Assembly (NCBI GenBank): GCA_024401455.1
Contig: JAKSLA010000007.1
Coordinates: forward strand, 1 to 64,000
From: Paludibacteraceae bacterium
GTDB taxonomy: Bacteria; Bacteroidota; Bacteroidia; Bacteroidales; Paludibacteraceae
Direction of reading: 5' to 3'
DNA: 64,000 bases
A program made the position numbers and the translations under genes. The notes beneath the pieces were generated by a model. That model was not told the DNA's origin, ran no database searches, and worked only from the letters and a program-made list of their open reading frames with translations. The stretch's first letter is position 1. Each line of letters starts with the position of its first letter. Of this stretch, positions 58,083 to 64,000 are shown in pieces.

Positions 58083-58856
58083 TTAATCTGACACCAAATG
58101 TTGTATAGAGACATCACCATTTTTAAGCAATTCCAACGCTTGGATGCCAAGATGAATATGCTCTTCGACAAACTTGCTCGTCACCACCTTGTCGCTCGCC
58201 TCCGTCTTCACACCCGACGAAACCATCGGCTGGTCAGAGATCAGCAACAGAGCGCCCAACGGGATGCGGTTGGCAATGCCCACCAAAAAGAGCGTGGCCG
58301 TCTCCATATCAATTGCGGTAGCACGCGTACGGACAAGATACGCCTTAAAGTCGTCGTCGTGCTCCCAAACTCTGCGGTTGGTCGTATATACAACGCCTGC
58401 CGAATAGTCGTGCCCCGCATTACGCACACAAGTGGAGATGACCCTTTGAATACCGAACGAAGGGAGTGCAGGCACTTCTGGCGGCATATAATCGTTAGAG
58501 GTACCCTCTCCCCTGATAGCCGCCGAAGGGACGATGTAGTCACCCAACGAGTTCAACGGACTGAGGCCACCACACTTGCCCAAGAAGATGACCCCCTTAG
58601 GATTGATAGCGGAAAGCAAATCCATAATGATAGCCGCATTCGGACTACCCATACCGAAATTGATAATGGTAATGCCGTTGGCCGAAGCATTTGGCATATT
58701 GCCGTCGCGCCCATAAACAGGCACACCATTCCACTCTGCGAACAACTCCACATAGTTGTTGAAGTTGGTCAACAAAATGTAAGGCGTAAACTCCGACAAA
58801 GGTCGCTTCGTATAACGAGGCAACCAATTCTCTACTATCTCACCTTTTGTTTTCAT
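58083..58856 (-). CDS. amn: AMP nucleosidase
   Basis: 257 aa from ATG 58856 (MKTKGEIVENWLPRYTKRPL); the track start at 58862 is TTG. It is of the PNP/UDP phosphorylase fold: INFGMGSPNAAIIMDLLSAI, GKCGGLSPLNSLGDYIVPSA and ATAIDMETATLFLVG. It splits AMP into adenine and ribose 5-phosphate and belongs to the short Bacteroidota form. A TATTTTTG box ends only 8 bases before the start codon, so the mRNA should have almost no leader. Confidence 0.9.
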   Translation of the reverse strand: MKTKGEIVENWLPRYTKRPLSEFTPYILLTNFNNYVELFAEWNGVPVYGRDGNMPNASANGITIINFGMGSPNAAIIMDLLSAINPKGVIFLGKCGGLSPLNSLGDYIVPSAAIRGEGTSNDYMPPEVPALPSFGIQRVISTCVRNAGHDYSAGVVYTTNRRVWEHDDDFKAYLVRTRATAIDMETATLFLVGIANRIPLGALLLISDQPMVSSGVKTEASDKVVTSKFVEEHIHLGIQALELLKNGDVSIQHLVSD

Positions 58857-58863
58857 ATTCAAT

Positions 58864-58893
58864 CAAAAATATCTATTTTTGTAGTTGTGCAAA
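58864..58893 (-). promoter_or_regulatory. Promoter of amn (TTTG-N18-TATTTTTG)
   Basis: On the minus strand TTTG (58893-58890), 18 bases, then TATTTTTG (58871-58864): the best match to the Bacteroidota consensus in the window. The predicted transcription start lies within a few bases of the ATG at 58856. Confidence 0.65.
58874..58881 (+). promoter_or_regulatory. Putative -7 box (TATTTTTG) of the recR operon
   Basis: TATTTTTG on the + strand, 22 bases before ATG 58903, lies inside the amn promoter. The nearest TTTG is 24 bases upstream (58846-58849), longer than usual. Confidence 0.45.
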
Positions 58894-58902
58894 TATAATA
58901 AA

Positions 58903-59376
58903 ATGTTGGAACTTAACTTACCAAAATACTCCTTTAAGATAAAGGAAACGGAAGGCAAAAGGACGATTTTCGACCGTTGCCGCAAAAAATTCGTTGCCCT
59001 CACTCCCGAAGAGTGGGTCCGCCAAAATATGGTCGAGTTCCTCATCCGAGAGAAAGGCTTCTCCGAAGCGCTTATCGGCAACGAAGTCCTTGTTAAGGTA
59101 AGCGACATGCACAAACGATGCGACACCGTCATCTACGGGCAGGAAGGACAACCCATTCTAATCGTCGAGTACAAGGCACCTCACATCGAAATCACCCAAA
59201 AGACGTTCGACCAAATTGCCATGTACAACTTCAAGTTGAAAGTCTCATTCCTCATCGTCTCCAATGGTCTGAAACACTATTGCTGCGAAGTGGATTACGA
59301 AAACAACCGATACAATTTCCTGCGTGAGATTCCAACACGGGAACTAATATACAACAAAATAAACGAAAAACGATGA
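58903..59376 (+). CDS. Stand-alone HsdR N-terminal (HSDR_N_2)-like protein
   Basis: 157 aa from ATG 58903 (MLELNLPKYSF). It has the PD-(D/E)XK-like pattern of the type I restriction R-subunit N-domain: IGNEVLVKVSDMHKRCDTVI, then the LIVEYKAPHIEI strand (ExK) and QIAMYNFKLKVSFLIVSNG. Bacteroidota carry such single-domain proteins widely outside R-M systems; the role is unknown, perhaps nucleic-acid end processing. It overlaps the next gene by 4 bases (ATGA). Confidence 0.85.
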   Translation: MLELNLPKYSFKIKETEGKRTIFDRCRKKFVALTPEEWVRQNMVEFLIREKGFSEALIGNEVLVKVSDMHKRCDTVIYGQEGQPILIVEYKAPHIEITQKTFDQIAMYNFKLKVSFLIVSNGLKHYCCEVDYENNRYNFLREIPTRELIYNKINEKR

Positions 59377-59870
59377 AGTTCAAGATTATTACTTTCATTA
59401 TCCTCAGCTTGCTTCTCTCTGCAGCTGGATTTCTCTATTATCGCTACTACTTCGTATTCGGAACTGGCATCAAAAGTGGCGAATTGAACCAAATCGTCAA
59501 GAAGGGCTATATCTTCAAGACTTACGAGGGACGACTCATCCAGGCCGGATTCAAAGGCACTCAACAAAACACCATCCAATCCTACGAATTCAATTTCTCG
59601 GTTGAGGATGAGGAAATTGCTAAAAAACTGGAGCGCCTGGGCGGAAAGAATCTTGAATTACACTACAACGAATATATGAACGTACTCCCTTGGCGCGGAA
59701 ACAGCGTCTATATCGTAGATAGCATCGTCGCCATCAAAGACGAGGAGCACTCCAGCCAACCTGCAAAGAAAGCAAAACAGCAAGAGACAGCCGAGTCGAA
59801 TGGCAATGCAGAAGAGGAAGAATACGATGAAGTGTTCAAATCGTTAGAATACTACAACAATGAACGATAG
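59373..59870 (+). CDS. Small membrane-anchored protein, conserved Bacteroidota family
   Basis: 165 aa. One N-terminal membrane segment ([21 protein letters not shown]) is followed by [20 protein letters not shown] and [11 protein letters not shown], which is the conserved family core, then an acidic, low-complexity tail ([14 protein letters not shown]). Some homologues are mislabelled 6-phosphogluconate dehydrogenase; nothing here supports that. Its end overlaps recR by 11 bases. Confidence 0.8.
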   Translation: MKFKIITFIILSLLLSAAGFLYYRYYFVFGTGIKSGELNQIVKKGYIFKTYEGRLIQAGFKGTQQNTIQSYEFNFSVEDEEIAKKLERLGGKNLELHYNEYMNVLPWRGNSVYIVDSIVAIKDEEHSSQPAKKAKQQETAESNGNAEEEEYDEVFKSLEYYNNER

Positions 59871-60486
59871 TCAATTCTCGTCCAGCCTGTTGGAGAACGC
59901 CATCAGCGAATTTGCCAAACTTCCGGGCATCGGACGTAAAAGCGCTCTGCGTTTAGTGCTTTACCTTTTGAGACAAAGCAACGAAGAAGTAACCAATTTC
60001 GGCAACGCTTTCATTAGACTGCGCAACGAAATCAAATACTGCAAATGCTGCCACAACATCTCAGACACCGAGGTTTGTGCCATCTGCTCCAACCCTAAAC
60101 GCGATGCAAAAACCATCTGCGTGGTGGAGAACATCAAGGATGTGCTCTCAATCGAAAACACGCAACAATTCCACGGTCTTTACCACGTCTTGGGCGGCGT
60201 CATCTCCCCCATGGACGGCATCGGCCCGAGCGACCTCAACATCGCCAACCTTGTGGAACGTGTAGGCAACGAAAAGCCGGACGAAGTGATTCTTGCCCTT
60301 AGCCCGACAATGGAAGGAGACACGACTAATTTCTACATTTACAAGAAGTTAATCGCAAGCGATTCGACGATAAAAGTAACGACCATTGCAAGGGGAATTG
60401 CCATCGGCGACGAGTTGGAATATGCCGACGAAATAACCCTTGGCCGCTCCATCGTCAACCGAACACCTTACCAAGAAAACGTATAA
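59860..60486 (+). CDS. recR: Recombination protein RecR
   Basis: 208 aa. The HhH region has [18 protein letters not shown]. The zinc finger is [16 protein letters not shown] and the Toprim domain has [35 protein letters not shown]. It forms a ring around DNA with RecO/RecF in gap repair. It overlaps the membrane protein gene upstream by 11 bases, a translational coupling signal. Confidence 0.97.
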   Translation: MNDSQFSSSLLENAISEFAKLPGIGRKSALRLVLYLLRQSNEEVTNFGNAFIRLRNEIKYCKCCHNISDTEVCAICSNPKRDAKTICVVENIKDVLSIENTQQFHGLYHVLGGVISPMDGIGPSDLNIANLVERVGNEKPDEVILALSPTMEGDTTNFYIYKKLIASDSTIKVTTIARGIAIGDELEYADEITLGRSIVNRTPYQENV

Positions 60487-60506
60487 ACTCTAATAAATAA
60501 TTCAGA

Positions 60507-61085
60507 ATGGAAGCAAATCAGAAAGAGAAAATAGATTTCTACAATTCATCGACAAAACTTACATACTTTGCCATACTCATCGGCGGAATTTTAGCCACTT
60601 TCTTATCTTATAAATTTGACAAGGTAGGCTCTTTCGAACCCGCTACGATCATCATGTTCCAGAGCATTTCAATGCTCCTTATGCTTGCCGTAATCCCCCT
60701 ATCGCTAAAGTATTATAAAAAGGCATGCGGGGACATTTCGGCACTTCCTCACGAAGAAAAGGTGCCCACTCTTTTAAAGGCATTCACAATAAGAATTTTG
60801 GCCAATACGATTGTGCTCCTTCTATTAAACATAGTGTTTCTGTTCACCAAGGACACTTCCATCTTCCTTTGTGAAGTGATTTCCCTCATTGTCATTTTAT
60901 TCTTCTGCAAGCCAACCCATTTGGCGGAGGAGGACCTTATTGAGGAAGAAGTGATCATAGAAGACGAGCCGGCGGAAGAAGAAACAAATGTTCAGTCTGA
61001 CCCTGAAGAGGAAGCGGCCCCAAAGTCTGAATCTGAAGAAGAGCCCAATTCTTCCGCTTCAACGGAAGAGAGTAAAGGCGAATAA
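60507..61085 (+). CDS. Membrane protein with acidic C-terminal tail
   Basis: 192 aa with four hydrophobic segments (YFAILIGGILATFLSYKF; TIIMFQSISMLLMLAVIPL; ILANTIVLLLLNIVFLF; IFLCEVISLIVILFF). A tail of about 60 residues follows, dominated by Glu and Ser (EEEVIIEDEPAEEET...). No family recognised. Co-transcribed with recR, 20 bases away. Confidence 0.7.
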   Translation: MEANQKEKIDFYNSSTKLTYFAILIGGILATFLSYKFDKVGSFEPATIIMFQSISMLLMLAVIPLSLKYYKKACGDISALPHEEKVPTLLKAFTIRILANTIVLLLLNIVFLFTKDTSIFLCEVISLIVILFFCKPTHLAEEDLIEEEVIIEDEPAEEETNVQSDPEEEAAPKSESEEEPNSSASTEESKGE

Positions 61086-61107
61086 ATAACCCATAAAAAT
61101 ACCCATC

Positions 61108-61578
61108 ATGAAAATCGCTGTAGATTTTGACGGAACAATCGTCACACACGAATACCCACAAATTGGCAAGGAAAGACCTTTTGCCATCGACGTGCTCAAA
61201 CGCCTGCAAAAAGAGGAGCATCACCAAATCATCCTTTGGAGTGTCCGAACAGGTGAACTACTTGACGAGGCTGTCGCTTTTTGCCGCGAACGTGGATTGG
61301 AGTTCTACGCCGTCAATCAAAACGACCCCGAAGAAGTTTACTCTCCTGAGATTCCCCGTAAACTGAACGTAGATATGTTCATCGACGACCGCGACATTCA
61401 CGGAATGGCCGATTGGACCTACATCTACAAGAAAATCAAAGGAGAAGAGACGAATCCCTTTGGCATTGGACCCGAAGAGAACATAAGAAGGATACGAAAC
61501 AAGCGTAACAACATCATCCTTCGATTCGGAGAATGGTTGGACAGATTGGTCAATGAAATGGACAAGCGCAGATACTAA
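61108..61578 (+). CDS. HAD-superfamily BT0820-like hydrolase
   Basis: 156 aa. It begins MKIAVDFDGTIVTHEYPQIG, with the HAD DxDGT motif (D7, D9), then IILWSVRTGELLDEAVAFC. The acidic DMFIDDRDIHGM motif is at about 90-101. Matches the BT0820-like group of Bacteroidota, a small HAD protein of unknown substrate. Last gene of the recR operon. Confidence 0.85.
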   Translation: MKIAVDFDGTIVTHEYPQIGKERPFAIDVLKRLQKEEHHQIILWSVRTGELLDEAVAFCRERGLEFYAVNQNDPEEVYSPEIPRKLNVDMFIDDRDIHGMADWTYIYKKIKGEETNPFGIGPEENIRRIRNKRNNIILRFGEWLDRLVNEMDKRRY

Positions 61579-61596
61579 CAAAGGACAAAGCAAGTG

Positions 61597-61643
61597 TAGA
61601 ATAGTGTAGAAATCCCCAAAATCCTGATTTCCTCACTATTCTA
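61597..61643. terminator. Long interrupted hairpin between convergent genes
   Basis: TAGAATAGTG (61597-61606) pairs with CACTATTCTA (61634-61643). Inside it, GAAATC (61609-61614) pairs with GATTTC (61626-61631) around an 11-base loop. With two mismatched bases per side the stem has 16 pairs. There is no strong T-run, so it may be a bidirectional terminator or simply a structured transcript end. Confidence 0.55.
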
Positions 61644-61657
61644 TCTCGTCTGCGACT

Positions 61658-62083
61658 TCATTTCATATATTCATCCTTAGTAAGGAAATACTCCTTAATC
61701 AAGGAGCCATCTCGCCGCAAATATACATACCCCATCGAGAAATCGGCCAAACTCAGTTGTAGGAGCATCGGTTGAATAGCCACATCCGAAGACAAAGCAG
61801 ATGCCAAAGTAGCCCGGGCCTCATCGTCATTAACCTCTGCCAAATAGTTCTCCAACTCTTCGAACTCAACATCTTCCGAATAAGAGTAATAGAATGAAAC
61901 ATTCTTTTCTTTCATATGAGGGACTACCGAATCACATATAAGCCCATTGCCTGCATTGACAGGACATCTCAAATTTTCTCGAACAGCCCAAAATAGAATG
62001 CTATTTTTTGCTTGATATTCACAAGAAGCAAGCCACAAAGGCAATACTAAAAACAGAAAATATTTACGCATAAATTCTATCAT
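61658..62083 (-). CDS. Small lipoprotein, paralogue of the gene upstream
   Basis: 141 aa. The lipobox is LASC in the signal MRKYFLFLVLPLWLASCEY, so an alternative start is at 62071. The domain runs LRCPVNAGNGLICDSV...VSFYYSYSEDVEFEELENYL...GYVYLRRDGSLIKEYFL and aligns with the first half of the 257-aa lipoprotein at 62080 (FACPKSLDGRLFMDSI...VRYCFSYAG...VAFLYADGTPIRE). The genes overlap by 4 bases (ATGA). Function unknown, probably periplasmic-facing. Confidence 0.75.
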   Translation of the reverse strand: MIEFMRKYFLFLVLPLWLASCEYQAKNSILFWAVRENLRCPVNAGNGLICDSVVPHMKEKNVSFYYSYSEDVEFEELENYLAEVNDDEARATLASALSSDVAIQPMLLQLSLADFSMGYVYLRRDGSLIKEYFLTKDEYMK

Positions 62084-62853
62084 TCTGCTTCCACTAACAA
62101 ATCATCTGCATCAATAGAAAATGAGAAAAGCGGACTTCCTTGATAGGTATAATTAAACTTAAACTTACCATCAAACGACGTACACAAGCAATAATCGGCT
62201 ATATCAAAATGCTCAATTCGCTCTGCTTTTAATGTATCACTGAGTTGATCCATTTTGTCAACATCGATCTTCTCATCATGAATAGTGTAATGATAAGTAA
62301 ATTGCCTGGACGAAGCATCGCAGACAATGCTGTCAAGCGTTCTGCCATCATCCAAAACCAAGGGAAGGTTTTTCCTTAGATTTTGCAAAGAACTGTCCAT
62401 TTCCATGAGATAATGAAGCTTCACTTCGTCTTCGGAAAAAGCACAATCGCCCGTATTATATCGGCACTCACGTATGGGTGTCCCGTCTGCATAAAGGAAA
62501 GCTACTTCAATACCGAACTTAGCCAATGACACTAATTGCACAAAGTCATTGTGGTCTGCGTCAGAGATCAATTCCAACCAATAGAGATGGTGTATAACAA
62601 AGGAGTCTATGTTCGCAATGTCATTTTCCAACACTTCCCTGTATTCATCCGTTGCACCTGCATACGAAAAACAATAACGCACCTGCTTCTCACTTCCTTT
62701 ATACAGAATGGAATCCATAAACAATCTGCCGTCAAGCGATTTGGGGCAGGCAAAATTCGCCATCGTAACGGCAACAAACAACTCTCTCTTGGCCCCTATT
62801 TCACAGGAGCAAAGAGAGAGTATCATTAGAAAACAAACGAATAATTTACGCAT
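62080..62853 (-). CDS. Two-domain lipoprotein of unknown function
   Basis: 257 aa with lipobox LCSC (MRKLFVCFLMILSLCSCEI). It holds two related units. The first (about 25-130) has FACPKSLDGRLFMDSILYKG, VRYCFSYAGATDEYREVLEN and FLYADGTPIRE. The second (about 160-257) has LVLDDGRTLDSIVCDASS, FTYHYTIHDEKIDVDKMDQL and FKFNYTYQGSPLFSFSID. The single-unit lipoprotein downstream is a third copy. It begins 8 bases after the flippase stop and may belong to the same transcript. Confidence 0.75.
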   Translation of the reverse strand: MRKLFVCFLMILSLCSCEIGAKRELFVAVTMANFACPKSLDGRLFMDSILYKGSEKQVRYCFSYAGATDEYREVLENDIANIDSFVIHHLYWLELISDADHNDFVQLVSLAKFGIEVAFLYADGTPIRECRYNTGDCAFSEDEVKLHYLMEMDSSLQNLRKNLPLVLDDGRTLDSIVCDASSRQFTYHYTIHDEKIDVDKMDQLSDTLKAERIEHFDIADYCLCTSFDGKFKFNYTYQGSPLFSFSIDADDLLVEAE

Positions 62854-62861
62854 AACTTATA

Positions 62862-64000
62862 TTATTTTTTCTTTAAAACCTCCATCACCTCATCGAAGAC
62901 TGTCGCACCTACCATATTGAGTACGAGACAATAAACCACCGCTCCGACCCCCAACTGCAAGGCCGCCGTTAGATACACATTCAAGCCTAACTGAGGGATG
63001 AAATACATCACCAACGCCATCAGGAACGAAACGGCCATATAGGGAAGAATGTCCTTTATTTGCTCCCAAATGCTATACGGCAATATTCGACTGACGAAAA
63101 AGCCACTTATGAAATAAGCAGCCAAGTAGGTCAAAGAGAAACTGATCAACATATTAGTAATGCTATCCAAACAGAAAAGCAAAGTCAATAGCACTAACGC
63201 ATTTCGCACCATCTCGATGGAGAACGAACGCTTAGGAAAACCCTTTATCGTATTGAGCGTGATATTCATCGTATGAAGCGGAAAGAGTATTGCCGCCACG
63301 CACAATATACGGAAATACGGAACAATCGGCAACCATTTGTCCGTCAACACGATGGAAACCAAATTGTCGAAAGAGACAAACAACCCCATCATCACAGGGA
63401 ATATGCAAAAGGCGGTCACACGAATCAGTTTTCGAAAGTAGTTCAATTGCATTACTTCGTCATTATTCAAGCTGGACAAAACCGGATAGGCAACACCCGA
63501 AATCGTACCTGAAACCACATTGCTCGGTATCTGATGAAACTTGAATGCCTGCGAATAATATCCCAAATCTTGACGATGGAAATTATGCCCAATCACCAAA
63601 TTATAGACATACTTGACGATGGTAACCAATACACCCGAAAGGATCAAAGAGAAACTGAAACTGAAGAGTTCCCGTATCACACGAAAATCAACGGAAGAAA
63701 CTGGTTTCCACGAACTTAACACCCACAAGAACAAAGATTTAAAACCGACTTGCATCAAAATTTGCGCTGCCAATGCCCAATACCCGAAATCGAAGTAGAT
63801 CATCACGATGGTCAATACGCCGGAGAGCAGAGCCGAAAGCAGACTGGACAAAGACAAGACCTTAAATTCCAATCGTTTAGTCAAAACTATCGTTTGTACG
63901 ATACCCACCGAATTGAGTATAATCGCCAAGAAAAGGAGTCTCGACAGCCATAACAATTCGGGCATATTGAAATATTCCGATATAAAAGGGGCAGAAATAT
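62862..64000 (-). CDS. Polysaccharide flippase (MOP/PST, Wzx-like), cut by the window edge
   Basis: The frame runs from the right edge, so the N-terminal part is missing. The first visible codons read ISAPFISEYFNMPELLW, typical of the loop between the early membrane helices in lipopolysaccharide or capsule flippases. About ten hydrophobic segments follow (for example VLSLSSLLSALLSGVLTIVM). Motifs are LGYYSQAFKFHQIPSNVVSG and VAYPVLSSLNNDE. The tail ends EVMEVLKKK. It exports lipid-linked O-antigen or exopolysaccharide units across the inner membrane. The visible ATG at 63965 is internal. The next genes downstream are the two lipoproteins. Confidence 0.9.
   Translation of the reverse strand, partial: ISAPFISEYFNMPELLWLSRLLFLAIILNSVGIVQTIVLTKRLEFKVLSLSSLLSALLSGVLTIVMIYFDFGYWALAAQILMQVGFKSLFLWVLSSWKPVSSVDFRVIRELFSFSFSLILSGVLVTIVKYVYNLVIGHNFHRQDLGYYSQAFKFHQIPSNVVSGTISGVAYPVLSSLNNDEVMQLNYFRKLIRVTAFCIFPVMMGLFVSFDNLVSIVLTDKWLPIVPYFRILCVAAILFPLHTMNITLNTIKGFPKRSFSIEMVRNALVLLTLLFCLDSITNMLISFSLTYLAAYFISGFFVSRILPYSIWEQIKDILPYMAVSFLMALVMYFIPQLGLNVYLTAALQLGVGAVVYCLVLNMVGATVFDEVMEVLKKK

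Noticed and set aside
58098-58898. 266-codon + strand ORF opposite amn
   Set aside because: Antisense to a clearly recognisable AMP nucleosidase; its sequence is Arg/His-rich and has no family features.

Overview
The window looks like a chromosomal segment of a Bacteroidales bacterium (Bacteroidota). The evidence is the set of type IX secretion (T9SS) cargo proteins with CHU_C (gliding-motility-type) or Por-type C-terminal sorting domains, PorP/SprF partners, a BspA-like leucine-rich-repeat protein, a GH95 alpha-fucosidase, Bacteroidota-restricted families (DUF3109, DUF3108, BT0820-like HAD) and -7 boxes of the TAnnTTTG form. No rRNA, tRNA, CRISPR array or phage module was seen.

Region 1, about 1-11.5 kb (+ strand), is an accessory, defence-like island. 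It holds a 2039-residue SF2 helicase with a C-terminal DUF1998/MZB zinc domain, related to DruE and DrmB of Druantia and DISARM. Directly upstream is an unrecognised partner of about 905 residues. The partner's reading frame continues to the left edge of the window and is broken only by one TAA (82-84). Debris follows: an IS66 transposase remnant, the last codons of a restriction-modification methylase, two near-identical gene starts (MATLKEL...) on either side of an ATPase/DUF234 gene, and a 22-bp inverted repeat.

Region 2, about 11.5-31 kb (- strand), is devoted to the cell surface. Three very large type-B T9SS cargo proteins (738, 2534 and 1515 aa) are interleaved with two PorP/SprF barrels and one OmpA-like peptidoglycan anchor. 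A Nudix hydrolase and a small zinc-ribbon-like protein lie between the two clusters. The pattern resembles sprB/sprF loci.

Region 3, about 31-37 kb (- strand), carries an M16 peptidase gene with a single nonsense codon, DUF3109, an S41 lipoprotein protease, a barrel-like protein, corA and rsmA.

Region 4, about 37-50 kb, is mixed: a flippase-like membrane protein and a glycosyltransferase, YegP, a BspA-like LRR protein whose stop overlaps the start of cobQ, DUF4112, a large coiled-coil protein, iorA without iorB, a DEDDy exonuclease, a small secreted protein and a Tai4-like immunity protein.

Region 5, about 50-64 kb, contains a GH95 fucosidase with CBM6 and a T9SS signal. Next comes a compact housekeeping operon (amn-holA-engB-lpxL-like-GT2-DUF3108). 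It diverges, from a shared promoter gap, from a second operon (HsdR_N-like, small membrane protein, recR, membrane protein, HAD). Two related lipoproteins and a polysaccharide flippase cut by the right edge complete the window. Best candidates for something new: the helicase plus 905-aa pair, the two genes broken by a single TAA, and the repeat-flanked ATPase cassette.
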